From: Oscarella lobularis
Lineage: Eukaryota > Porifera > Homoscleromorpha > Homosclerophorida > Oscarellidae
Reading direction: 5' to 3'
DNA length: 64,000 nucleotides
NCBI RefSeq assembly: GCF_947507565.1
Contig: NC_089179.1
Span: 2,559,747-2,623,746 of the forward strand
The notes under the pieces were generated by a model. That model was given only the letters and a program-made list of their open reading frames with translations, did no database searches and had not been told where the DNA came from. Position numbers and translations under genes: made by a program. Position 1 is the stretch's first letter, and every line of letters starts with the position of its first letter. Positions 22,186 through 32,671 of the stretch are shown here, piece by piece.

Positions 22186-23403
22186 TCTCTACCACTAAAA
22201 GCATACGCGCCATCTTGGTCGAACGTCACGTGACGACTTCCACCGCGAACTCCTCCGCCGTTTCGCGTCGGAAGCCGATTTTCGACGAATTTTCAAGCCC
22301 TGCAAAAAAATGAAGATAACACTTTGGCCTTTTTTCGCGTCGGGGACCCTTTCGAAAATCGTCGATTTTCGAGCGATTCGGGCGACGTTTCGCTTCGTTC
22401 GAAGTGCCGAGAGCGATTATTCGACGCCGCGAAGCGTTTTCGATCGTCGAATCGCGCCGAAAACGCCCGCGAAGCCCCGTTTTCTGCGATTCTCGCGATC
22501 GATCGATTTCAAACCGCGCGCGGACAACTTTCTCGAAGACAGGGTCGCTTTTTCGCGTCGTTCTCAACACCCTTCAACTTTCGATCGCCGTTCGAGGCCC
22601 CTTTTCGGGAAATCGTCGTTTTTCTCGAAAACAAAGCGGCCCGCTCACTTGCCGATTTTTCGACGTCCGCTTGGACTAATATTTTCTCGCCTGCTTCGAT
22701 CGTTTCGTTGCAAAGACCGCTTCGAAAATTTTTCCGCCATCTTGCATTCCGATCTTGCATTCCGTCTCGCATACGGGTCACAGCCATTGTCTCCGTCTCC
22801 GCTCTTCTCGGCGCGGCGTCTTCGACGTCTTTTCGCTCCTTTCTGCTCAAACTTTTCTCTCGGTCAACGTTCTCATCGTTGCTGGCTCCGGTTTACACCC
22901 GAACACTGTTGTTATACTTTTTTTTCTTGTGCTCAGCAGGATATTTCGAAACGCTTTGCGCGAGCAGCTCTTCACTCGCTGCCGACGTGAATTTCGAATT
23001 CGCCGCTCCTATTCGCCTCTCGATCTTGCGCATTTTTGCCGAATACGTCGAATCTCGACTCGCTTCTTTGGAACGGATATAGTTTCTTTGATTTCTCTTG
23101 GGAAAGCTTCTAACATTCGCGGCTCCGTAGTGCGCCAGAAACTGGTCTTGCCAAGGTATTTCAATAAGTGCCGTCGTTCATTCTCTTTAATTTAGTTATA
23201 CCTTATTTTGTTTTTAAGGACGCTTTTCGCTGTATTATGGCGTTTCCTCACATCACACACCGTGCCCAGTCAAAAACATTTCAACGCATTGCTGACATAC
23301 ATGACAGCCCTTCAGGTAGCAAAGTCGTTTTTATCAACCGATTCCGAAAATTTGTTTTTACGGGGTTGAAGCTTACCGGGCAAATTTTCATGCCAAAATT
23401 GAC

Positions 23404-24396
23404 ATGCTGTCCGACGTGAAGTTAACTGGAGCAACGCGTTACTTTCACGGTTACCTTGCCGACGAGACCGGTAAGATTCGATTTGTTTGCTTCAATCCGT
23501 CCAAAAAAGCCAAATTCGACGAATTCGCTCGAACGCAAGAAGCTGTGTCGTTCGTGAACGCGTTGATCAAACGAAGCAAATTTGGCAGCGGTGTTGAAGT
23601 ACACGTTTCTGACAACTCACTAGCGAAATCGCCACAAAAGATCAACGTTACCACGCACTTAGACGCAAGACCAGACTGCCCGAAGAAACTGCATCTGAAG
23701 GATCTGGCATCGCAAGTCCCAGGACAAATCATCGACGTTCACGCCAAGGTCATCGAAGCAACTGACGTCAACTTTTCGGCGCAAGGTGTTCCAGTGCTCA
23801 AAGCTGGCATTGCAGACGACACTGGCGCTGCTGTTATAGCCTCGCCCTTTGCCCGATGTTCCTCATGCGGCAATCTGTCATTAGCTGCTGATTGCGAGAA
23901 GGAAGTTTCTGCGCTTCTGACGTTGATCAGCGGCCCCGTGAAAGTTCATCTCACTGCTGATTCTAAGCAGCTGGTTAAGATATGCGAAATGCCTCTCTCC
24001 AGCATTGACGATTCAAAGCTTCTTTTGGCCAAAAATTTCACAGCAAAATACATCAAGTCGAAGAAAATTATTGACGTCATTCGCGGCCCCGAAGAAGACA
24101 TTCAACATCGTACCGATCAGTTTGAAAATCCCGGAAGGAACTCCGTTTTGGAGACAACAGAACAAAGTTCACTCGTCGCTAAGCCAAAAAAGGATGACCG
24201 CGTCGACTTGCAGCGAAACGTCACCTCCCGTAACTTAGCCAGTGAGTTCGATGCTGCAAAAGAATCCACCCAAGAAAATTTGGACGAAAATCTTCTTCTG
24301 TATATGCTCGAAGATAGCGACGAGGAAGTTCTGCCAATGGCAACTTCTTCCCTCAAATCACCTTCATCACCAAGTAAGCGCTTTTGCAAAAAGTAA
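23404..24396 (+). CDS. OB-fold, RPA70-like single-strand DNA-binding protein
   Basis: A 330-codon frame, ATG at 23404. The frame stays open back to about 23320, and the segment 23236-23419 may hold an upstream exon, so the true start is uncertain. Two OB folds are apparent: residues 1-75 (VKLTGATRYFHGYLADETGK, IRFVCFNPSKKAKFDE) and residues 95-205 (GQIIDVHAKVIEA, LKAGIADDTGAAVIASPF). The tail is acidic. RPA-like OB proteins are known Helitron cargo in plants and some animals, where they are thought to protect single-stranded intermediates. No lesion is seen. The stop codon lies in the first unit of a tandem repeat. Confidence 0.7.
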   Translation: MLSDVKLTGATRYFHGYLADETGKIRFVCFNPSKKAKFDEFARTQEAVSFVNALIKRSKFGSGVEVHVSDNSLAKSPQKINVTTHLDARPDCPKKLHLKDLASQVPGQIIDVHAKVIEATDVNFSAQGVPVLKAGIADDTGAAVIASPFARCSSCGNLSLAADCEKEVSALLTLISGPVKVHLTADSKQLVKICEMPLSSIDDSKLLLAKNFTAKYIKSKKIIDVIRGPEEDIQHRTDQFENPGRNSVLETTEQSSLVAKPKKDDRVDLQRNVTSRNLASEFDAAKESTQENLDENLLLYMLEDSDEEVLPMATSSLKSPSSPSKRFCKK

Positions 24397-24620
24397 TCGC
24401 CTCTTGCGATACTTCAACTTTTCGTGACTCATTGGTCACAGTTTTTTTGACCCGTTGGTCTATCATCTTTCTGTCCCGTTTTGGAAAGTAATCGCCTCTT
24501 GCGATACTTTGATTTGAACTTTGACTTTAGCCTATTTTCCTGACTCATTGGTCAGTTTTTTTGACCCGTTGATCTATGACCTTTTTGTCCCGTTTCGGAA
24601 AGTAATCGCCTCTTGCGATA
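24390..24620. repeat. Tandem repeat at the 3' end of the OB gene
   Basis: Two units of about 95-114 bp plus a partial third, each starting agtaatcgcctcttgcgata and containing gactcattggtca and ttgacccgttg. The first unit supplies the gene's TAA stop. Confidence 0.8.
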
Positions 24621-25008
24621 AACCCTTTATGCGACGCACTGCTTACCGTTATTTGGCCTGTTGGTAATTCGATTAGTATTTGCGTCGATAATTACCTTTC
24701 TGTCGCATTTCGTCTTGCATACATTCACGCTAAGCCAGTTTGTTGCAATAACATAACCCGAGCGAAGGCGGGTAATGAGGCCCTTCCACGTGACACAACC
24801 ACGTGCTACAATGCTAATATTCGCTCCACTTGAGAAAACTCGCAACAAAACCCGGGTGAAGACTGGTACTCAGCTACGCGTAGATAGTAATAACCGCAAA
24901 TAATGCTGGAACATCTGAAGTTAGGATTTCCACGAGCGCGTCACACGCTCAATCGAAAACCTTAGAATCTTCTTCACACCACCCGGGCGCAGCCGGGTAC
25001 TCAGCTAG

Positions 25009-26078
25009 TTAACTTCTAAAGTCGAAAAGTCACGGTTGTCTTTGTGCCACGGCATCAACTCGCTCAGAATTAGCTCTAAGAGATCGTTATTGTAAAGGCT
25101 TCTTTCCTCCTGCGACAAGCCTCTCTCGTCAGCACTTCGATGAAAGTTGTGAATAATTTTGATGTATTTTGCTTCTCTGTAATACCCTTCTTTGCGCAGA
25201 AAATCCGCCACCGATTTGGAAAGCAACCTTTCGGCATCACCAACGTCTTTCTTTCTTTCTCCAGACAGTGCTGTATACGTTAGACATGTCTCCGGCGATT
25301 TCATTGCCTTGTTGAGACATTCCATTCGCGTTGTTGGTGGCCCTGCTCGTGTATGATTGGCTGAATGCTTATTGAAAAAAATATAACGTTTACATGTGCG
25401 GCCGACACACGCGATTTGCTTACTTTGAGGACGTTGTTGTGGTCTTCGCGAGATAAGAAGTGTTGCCCTGTCGTTGCATCCACTTCTGGCACATACAAAT
25501 GTTCCACAAAGTTCACTCCCTTCTCTTTGTACCGCTTCACAGCCAACTGAAATTTCATTTGAGCAAGCATTGAACGAAGGCTGTCCTGCTCGCTTTCATG
25601 ATAAGGATCTGATAGTTTTTCTGTTGGAATCATTGTTAGACGTGTCACGGAATACAGCACTTAATTAAATTCTATTCACCTCCTTTCCAACTGTGCACAT
25701 CTAACCCCTCCGGGATGAGCCTCATTCGGAGCTATTTTACAGCTTTAATCCACAGCTCCCCTCTGTTTAATGCTAGTCGTATATAGCGAAGGACGTCATC
25801 GCTGACTGCAGGACAAGGCAAGATTGCTTGGACGTGTTCGACATCACCTGGAAAACACGGGTATCATGCATGTATCCACATAACATCAACTTGGTACGTG
25901 TAGGTATAAAGATATTTCTGAGCTTTGTCAAACTGAGCTTTGAAACTTCGTTTCGAATGTCTGCACGTAGTCGATGAAGCTGAACAGGCCGCTCCTCGCC
26001 ACGTGTACGCAAGGAATTGAATTCGCCGTCCGTCACAAACCCTAATTGAGAAGTACAGTCTAAAGTGTAACAGTACAT
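25009..26078 (-). pseudogene. Unrecognised TE-like gene, N-terminal and middle exons
   Basis: Minus strand, same gene as 16695-17230. From the 5' side: MYCYTLDCTSQLGF with SLTKLRNIFIPTRTKLMLCG, then in a shifted frame DVEHVQAILPCPAVSDD, then LSDPYHESEQDSLRSMLAQM to SREDHNNVLK. A 56-nt intron (25368-25423) follows, then NHTRAGPPTTRMECLNKAM to NNDLLELILSELMPWHKDN. It stops at the Helitron 3' end (25008). Without the Helitrons it runs on into the intron and exon at 17227-16695. I do not recognise the protein; parts between 25660 and 25780 may hide another intron or a frameshift. Confidence 0.55.
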
Positions 26079-26112
26079 TTTTTACCTCGAACGTTCATGG
26101 TTCTCTTCAGGT

Positions 26113-27180
26113 CAAGAGGAGCACAAGTGGCCCATACGCGACACGGCTGCTTTATCTTGCGGAACGCATAAAATTCTTGAGCGAATGATGGGGCATTCTA
26201 TTGCTCACGGAGCGACTGCTGTACCTGGTCTCTCCGAAGCAGCAGTTACCTACATCATTACAGGCAGCGTGGATTCGGCGATTCAAAATCTGACGTTTGA
26301 AGATCTCTGTGATCCTGATCTGCGAACGACCATTAACTAGGCAGGCCTAGCAGAGAAAGAAAACGGCCATCATTTCTGTAACTTATATTGCGCTAGATTA
26401 TGCATGCAGACACCAATTCTGAAATTGATTCAATTATTTCCGACAAAATCTGGCATCTCTTAAACGCATCCGGATTTAATGGCATTGTGCTAACGAAGGA
26501 GAACCGCGAATAAACTGCACAGATAGAAACTGTGCACGACACTCTTCTAAAGCGCAAGAGAGAACTAAACGATATCCGAAACGGATTGATGGATATTCGT
26601 GACACGTTTGGAAGACACCTGATTTTCTTTTTGGCATCTTACAACGAAGACGCAAAGTCAGTGTTTCCAAAGCAAGAATTATCAAGCTACTAGTAACGTG
26701 AATTCAACCTTGAAAAGATGTTGCCTGACCATAAATTCAGACGACATTATCGGTTTGATACGTACCATTAAAGAGCAGTCGTCTCAAGCAATAAGGGCCT
26801 ATGAGTATTTCTGCAATTCGTTAGAAATTTGAGCAAGGACTACGGTAAAACAATAACACAAATAACTGCTAATAACGCAAGTTCCTTTCTTTAGACGATA
26901 AGTCTAAGTTAGGGCGCTTGATGAGGTTCTGGACGGGCATCTCGTACATACCCACATTCAACAAGTCCTTGGAGATCGGATACCAACAGAGCAAGGAGGG
27001 AACTGGGCAGGGAGGATTGTTCATTCCACCAACGTGTTTCAAGCGCCTTCTTCTGCCACTGACACTCAAAATCTTTACTCGCTTTGGCTATTCAAAGCCA
27101 GATACGAATCGACATCGGGTAAATAAAGTAATAGCTTTTGTCTCTATCCCAGAAAAATTGATTTTGTGTAGCTTAAACTA
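26113..27180 (+). pseudogene. HECT ubiquitin-ligase domain, C-terminal exons
   Basis: Exon 1 (26113-26340), after an acceptor ttctcttcag, reads KILERMMGHSIAHGATAVPG and DLCDPDLRTTIN. Next comes EIDSIISDKIWHLLNASGF and, after an internal TAA, LLKRKRELNDIRNGLMDIRD. The last exon (from about 26895) reads LGRLMRFWTGISYIPTFNKS and FIPPTCFKRLLLPLTL, the conserved C-lobe end of HECT domains (FWTG...TCF). The catalytic Cys of the family is the one in PTCFKRL. The order fits G2E3-like repeat proteins. Stops and missing upstream exons make it dead. It overlaps no part of the minus-strand gene but abuts its 5' end. Confidence 0.6.
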
Positions 27181-27604
27181 TTGAAAAGAATTTGTGGAAG
27201 CTGCCGCAACAGTTATGTCGTTGTAATTGGTAGTTCGTAGTTCTTATTTTTAAATTGTCTTGGACTTTTTTAAATATATTCTTCGATGTATTAAAATTGT
27301 CTTGGACCATTTTCAAAATCGTCTTAGACAGTGATATTATCAGAATTGGAGAAACTTGTATCAGCGAATTGTCACAAATCGCACAACGCATTAACAAAAT
27401 TGGTTGAATACAGGTACAACTCCGTGGAGATTGATGTTCAATTGTGTAAGCAATTTTTACATTTAGACGCAACCATCAAGGAAAGTTATACCACGAACTC
27501 GCGAAGTCACCAGAGAAAAATTAAATCTAAGCGCGGTGACTACTTATTCTAACACTGATCTTCAGATAAAAAATATTTAATTAAAGTATATATACATACG
27601 TCTA
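27181..27604. other. Gap between HECT and RecQ pseudogenes
   Basis: AT-rich. An attgtcttggac motif is repeated three times at 27250-27330. No gene seen. Confidence 0.5.
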
Positions 27605-29526
27605 TCACGGTGAGATTTCATCTGGATCACTGCTTTCGCTATTAAAACTATCCTCATCCTCGCTTTGAGTAGAAGTAGACAATATTTCACTAATGCTCAT
27701 CTCACTCAATTTGCTGAGTACTTCAGCTTTCCCACTGGCTAACGGCCTTAGATCGGACGGAAGGGCAGTGACGGGCGCTTCATCTTCAATGGTCTGTTTC
27801 TCTTTTAGCTCCGGAGGGTTATCGAGAATTTCCCTGATCAATTTCAGAACTTCATTCGCCATACTTGAACTTGACAAAGCAACTACGTCTGGCAAGTCAG
27901 AGGCCCTTCTAATCGTCTCGCAATTCCTCAAAATGTCTTCGATTGCATGGTCTGTAAGACCAGAAGTAACTTCCGCCGTCGTATAAGTAGGCAGACCGCT
28001 GCAGAATTTTATTCTTATTTCTTTCAAAGCCTTTCTCAGTAAACATCTGTCCTCGGACGTAACGGTTCAAATTATAGGTGATGTTCCTTTTGGCTGAGGC
28101 GACTCTTTAAAATCAAACTGAATTATTTTTTCCAATAGAATGCGGTGATCTTCTCTGCATTTGCAAGCTCTTGCGCAGATATCACAGCATTTGTGCTGTG
28201 GGCTCATATCACTAATGGGTTGCCAGCCAAATTCCTTTAGGAAAGCAATTCTGCGACAAGTGGAATCATTGAGCAGATAGCTTTTCATTGTTTCGTCCGC
28301 TGTCTTTAGCTGCTTTCTGTTCCATAATAGGTAGGCCATAAATTGCATCTGATCTCTTCCTGCTCTTCCAAACTGCTGCGAAAGTTGCTCTATCGTGTTG
28401 GCTGGGCCGTAGTTGAGAATATATCGAATATCGGGAAAGTCCATTCCCATTCCAAGAGCAACGGTCGCTATCACTACACGGCAGAATCCATCAGGTCTGG
28501 AAAGTGACTTCGTTACGACATCTTTGTTTTCTTCATCTGTGGAATGATGGAACATCCCATACAACCGAAATGAAATTTTCTCTACCGAATTGGAGTACGA
28601 CAGTCCTCCTGGAAGACCTGCTTGAAAGAACTAGTATAAGACCCCGCAGTCCTTGATACTCCTGCAATAAATAATAGTTTTGGGAAAAGAAGCTCCCAGT
28701 TGCTTTAAACCTTCAACCAGCTACTGGAACGAACATTCTAGATCTCTTGGCACTTCCTTGATTGCATACTTGATGTTTCTCCTGTCTGGATTAAATTCTA
28801 TCATGGTGCAGTTTACCATATGCAACAGCTTCTTGATTTTTCGCTGGCTTGTTACAGTAGCTGTGGCTGTAAGCGCCAAAAAAGGCTTTGATAAAGGTAC
28901 CAAAGCTCGTACTTCACCAAGATGCGAATACCATTCCCGAAAAGCATCTTCCTGCCGCTTTCTTTCGTTGAGACCCCTACATAGAATGATTGAATATTAA
29001 TCAAGGTTTGTACATTACTTTCCTACCACTCAGTGACGCAATGAACTTCATCTACGGCGATGCAAACCAATCTTTCCTGAAACTCTTCATCTCTAAGTAT
29101 GCTTCTCCATTCTGTTGCCAGAATTGTTTCAGGTCCGGCAAAAACTAGTGAGTATTGCTCTAGTGAAACAACCCGAGTCGAAGAAATAAAAATGGCGTTT
29201 ATACGAGCCGACGTCAGTGATTGCACTTGGGCTTGCATCAGTTGTGTCAGAGGAGACACCACCAACACAGTGCTCTTTCTTTCATTCGGCTCTCCGGACT
29301 CCTGTTGCGCCATTTCATCCTTCACGAGCGGAAGAAGTTGATATATAATGGATTTTCCAAACCCAGTTGGAAGAATTGCAAAGGTATCCCGTCCGCATAA
29401 AAGCGATTCGATGCTTCTGACTTGCTCTGCCTTCAAGGATCGCGGAAAATATGGATATCGTCGGAAGGTGGCATCCAAACACGTTTCGAAGAGAGTAGAA
29501 ACAGCGGAAGAAACCGAACCGGCCAT
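27605..29526 (-). pseudogene. RecQ-type DNA helicase, repeat-borne, with in-frame stops
   Basis: ATG at 29526 (complement). Exon 1 has motif I AILPTGFGKSIIYQ and motif II VDEVHC. A 50-nt intron (28977-29026) joins it in frame to exon 2 with LALTATATVTSQRKIKK (III), TIIYCRSIKDCG (IV), VVIATVALGMGMDFPDIRYI (V), QQFGRAGRD (VI) and a zinc-binding CCDICARACKC. A C-terminal tail of ~140 acidic residues follows. After the intron all parts share one frame but are crossed by three stops: TAG near 28721, TAG near 28634 and TGA at 28067-28069. No indel is seen, so decay is recent. RecQ helicases unwind DNA 3' to 5'. Such copies are common as repeats in cnidarian-like genomes. Confidence 0.75.
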
Positions 29527-29990
29527 GATGTGGCAATAAGGCGTGCGCTAAACCTATCTCCAAAAAATGTTTTAGGACCATTTCGGCAGCGAACAGTTCT
29601 GACGAACAGACTATTAGACGTAGAACGTCCCTGATTACGTAATGTGATTGTTGCGTATGATGCGTGTGCACTTTTCGGTCGACGAACGGCGCTTCGCCGA
29701 CTCCCGTCGCCCAGCGGGCGTTTCTCGCTGAGAACGGAACTTGGCGAAGTCCGTTGTCGGGCGTTTGGTAAGGCCGAAGACTGTTCGGGCCGTTCGACAT
29801 CGATTTCCGGCTGATCGTCGTGATGGAAACGCTCCCCCCGCGATCTTAACGCAATTACGGCGCGACGCTCGCGATCATAACGCAATAACGCAATTACGGC
29901 CATCCAGCCAATCACCGGCGAGTCTACGGATTCTTGTATAGTCGCCGGAGATTGGATGTTGCTATAAACTGACCCCACCCTCTGTCACGA
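29527..29990. other. Upstream flank of the RecQ gene
   Basis: GC-moderate DNA holding the probable promoter side of the RecQ copy. Short repeats of cgcaataacgcaattacgg occur at 29850-29900. The open frames here are not coding by appearance. Confidence 0.4.
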
Positions 29991-30124
29991 GGTTCCAGCC
30001 TGTTGTTTGGCACCGTGCGTAGCGCGCGCGGGACCAAACACAGGCTGGACCCTCGAGCCTAGTTCAGACCAGGCTCTCCCCGGAGTGAGCCGCTAACGCG
30101 CGCTTCACTACAGGGAGAGCCTGG
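29991..30124. repeat. Two adjacent near-perfect palindromes (foldback pair)
   Basis: Palindrome 1: CCAGCCTGTTGTTTGG (29995-30010) pairs with CCAAACACAGGCTGG (30034-30048), extended outward by GAGG/CCTC. Palindrome 2: CCAGGCTCTCCC (30069-30080) pairs exactly with GGGAGAGCCTGG (30113-30124). Both centres hold a cgcgcgc block. They look like two short foldback elements or the ends of one. Confidence 0.75.
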
Positions 30125-30289
30125 CACGCGAGGCTACTCTTCGACCGCCGTTGGATTAATGCTATTTTTCGGGCAGACTTGGCGAATAATCAAAGAAGAA
30201 AGGTTCTTAAACATTTTCACGACCTCTTTTTCGGAATAGCCACATTCAAGGGCAATCTAAATTGATCTTTGAACAACTATGACACAATA

Positions 30290-31495
30290 CTTTCAAATCT
30301 ACCTGAGCTGTAAAACAGATCAAATCTGCCTATCTATCCGCGGTGCGGCAAAGAGCGGCAAGCAAATACGTCAAAACTTTCTTTTCAATGGAGCGAGCCT
30401 CCCCTCTATCAATAGCTTTCTCGGAGTAGCGCTTTCCGAGACTGATGAAGAATCCGATGCTACTCGATGCTCTTCGGCACAGAGCTGGAAGCTGCCGAAA
30501 CGCCTCATCTTCTTCATCCATTTTTAACGCGTTCACGGGCTTCTCAAAAGGGACGACGACGAGACGTGAAAGTAATCTAAAAAGAAATAAAGAAATGTCA
30601 AAGACAGTATGAGTAATGAGCCTGTCAGTTACCACTGCGTGTGTCCGAAGGAAAAATTGCAAGTGAAGGTAAAACTGCAGCGCGGTTTTCCCGTGCCCCT
30701 TTCCAGAGTGCCGTGCGCCGATCTATATGGATTAGATGTACTTCTCATTTCTACGTAACTAAAATGCTATACCCTTACTTGTTGTACGAATTGACTGCCA
30801 GTTCCTTCACCTCTTCCGGCTTTTGCGGATCGTCGATCCAAAAGCCGAATGACGTCGCCAGTTGCATCGCTTAGTACAATGGCCGCGTGACACCGCGAAA
30901 TTGCGCGCCGCCCAAGCCGATGCAAGAGTAGGAACACTGAGCCATAATAGACTTTCCGCTGTCTGATACTTCTTGCAGCACCGGGATTGCCGCGCCTGAT
31001 CGAACTTCGCTGTATAGTGACGAATGCATTCTCAGTGAACTGCGCCGAAGACGATCATCTGCCGGCGGCACGAGGGAAGAGCTTCATAAAGAAAACCGAG
31101 AAGTTTCGTCATGGCAGAGGGACCCCTTAGCGAAAGATAGATAATCGGCAACAATTGCTCGACAGGAACCTCGGTTGCCATTGCTCGTCGAAGAATCAGC
31201 CCAGTCTCGCGCAAGGTATTGTCGATACGATTGCCGTCTTCGTCAATAAATAGCTAAAAACAGATAATTAATTAAGATTTTGAGAAACATTTGCCAATAC
31301 ATTTTCGTTTATAATATAGATGTCCCTATCAGGATCGACTCTTGAGACGTGGCGTCCAATGGATTTTTCGGCGTACAAAATTGGATAATTTTGCTGGGAA
31401 AGGAGATCCCTGACTTCGCTTTGGATGAACATGTTCAGCTGATTGTCTGAAAGCAAACACAACATTCCTGCAATAAATTGACTATTCCATGACAA
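30290..31495 (-). pseudogene. Unrecognised multi-exon gene or relic
   Basis: Minus strand. Exon with NMFIQSEVRDLLSQQNYPIL and VDPDRDIYIINEN, then an intron of about 50 nt (gtattgg..ttttttag), then LFIDEDGNRIDNTLRETGLI, VPVEQLLPIIYLSLRGPSAM and KLLGFLYEALPS. After a frameshift near 31050 the reading continues VRSGAAIPVLQEVSDSGKSI and FGFWIDDPQKPEEVKELAVN to a donor near 30766. A further exon may be KPVNALKMDEEDEAFRQLPA. I do not know the family. It could be a host gene or a TE gene; the frameshift and stop argue for decay. Confidence 0.35.
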
Positions 31496-31509
31496 AAATT
31501 TCCATTCTC

Positions 31510-31612
31510 AGTACGGGTCACTTCTTAGTACGGGTCACTTCTTAGTACGGGTCACTTCTTAGTACGGGTCACTTCTTAGTACGGGTCACTTCTTACGTCG
31601 TAGTACGGGTCT
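31510..31612. repeat. 17-bp perfect tandem repeat (5 copies)
   Basis: Five identical copies of agtacgggtcacttctt, then a degenerate sixth. There are no spacers, so it is a simple minisatellite and not a CRISPR. Confidence 0.9.
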
Positions 31613-32182
31613 CTCCAATCTGCCTCGTGCTGTCTCGAACGATGAACACAGGATGAAAAAGAGAGGCCAGCGCCTTCCTGAATCCTGATGGAAAAATTCC
31701 TGGAAGGTCGTCGGAATCGTCCAAGGCGACCCCTGAAGAACCAAAAGGTCCTTTTCCTGATTTCTTGAAACCCTGTATTTTTACAATCTATTTATCTCAG
31801 ATAGAAAACTCTTGCTACAACTGTTCTTGGGGCAAAAGAAAAAGGAGCGTCTCCCTTCTGCAAAACGTTTGAAAATGTGTCCGCCGTCGTTCGCAAAACC
31901 GAGAGGCGATTGTGTCAATGTAAGAAAAACAGAAAAAAACGACCTTTTAGGAGGAATATGGGCTATTACGTACATATTTTATAATATATGTATTTCCACC
32001 TGTATTATTCGCTTGACCTGAAATATTTTCCCTTTGTGGTAGATTAATTGAAGTGGGTACAATGAAGTGGGTACAATGATATACTCACTGGGAAAAGGAA
32101 AGGGGGTGCGCCGTCCTTCTAGAAGAAGGAACAGTCGCTTGCAGAATACTAACAGCGAAGCGATCATCTTTATACGAAGATG
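31613..32182. other. Gap, nothing recognised
   Basis: AT-rich sequence between the 17-bp repeat and the PHD end of the YqaJ gene. The short frames have no family look. Confidence 0.4.
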
Positions 32183-32671
32183 TTATTTTCGTCGAGGTTG
32201 TCTGCATTCCGGAAAAAAACAAACTTTTGCTCTAGGAACTGATTTCAAGTGCAAGCAGTCGAGGTGAAACCATTCGTGAGTGCAGGAACGATTGTCACAA
32301 GCAATCATGGTGCCTTCACTTTGGGACTCTGGTTTCTGACAATGGCACAATAGCTTTTCCGTTGGCTGTGCCACAGTTCCCTCTCCATTGCTGCTTCTTC
32401 ATCAGCTACCAACGGTTTCTCCACTCTGGAAAAGAATTTTCCAAGCATTTCAGGCAGAATGGCGTTGGTAAAAAATTGCTTAGCGCCGGATGCAGCGGAG
32501 AGCCAGAAAACTTCATCCGCGTAGATTCTTTCCGTGTGCAAATCGTTTTCTGTTTATAAAATGAAATCGAAATATGGACGCTTGCAGCAAAAAAATTGGC
32601 ATTGCACCTGCTGCAGAGAATTTATAGGAAGGAATGAATGAATGAGTTCTTAGAGAAAAAACTGATAGTAG
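32183..32671 (-). pseudogene. SWIM-YqaJ-PHD gene, C-terminal part (right of the gypsy break)
   Basis: Continues the gene at 38361-39874 after the gypsy insertion. In minus order: QVQCQFFCCKRPYFDFI (end of the YqaJ core, followed by a stop where Trp is expected), LHTERIYADEVFWLSAASGA, KQFFTNAILPEMLGKFFSRV, then after a +1 frameshift near 32375 a PHD finger: CHCQKP, GTMIACDNRSCTHEWFHLD, CFFPEC. PHD fingers usually read histone H3 tails. YqaJ repeat proteins ending in PHD are known to me from cnidarian-like genomes. At least one stop and one frameshift. Confidence 0.65.

Larger units (their letters stand above)
22186..25008 (+). mobile_element. Helitron H4 carrying an OB-fold gene (third of the array)
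   Basis: The 5' end TCTCTACCACTAAAAGC at 22186 directly follows the CTAG of H3. The 3' end is the stem ACCCGGGC-GCA-GCCGGGT and CTAG at 25005-25008, followed by T. Two decayed internal copies of the terminal stem occur near 24757-24773 and 24849-24866. The cargo is the RPA-like gene at 23404-24396. No Rep/helicase gene is present, so it needs help in trans. Confidence 0.85.

Noticed and set aside
22310-23195. Overlapping plus frames of 226, 252 and 146 codons
   Set aside because: Same kind of TCG-rich Helitron 5' sequence; three frames open at once and no family resemblance.
31510-31612. CRISPR-like direct repeats
   Set aside because: Perfect 17-bp units with no spacers, in an animal genome: a simple minisatellite.
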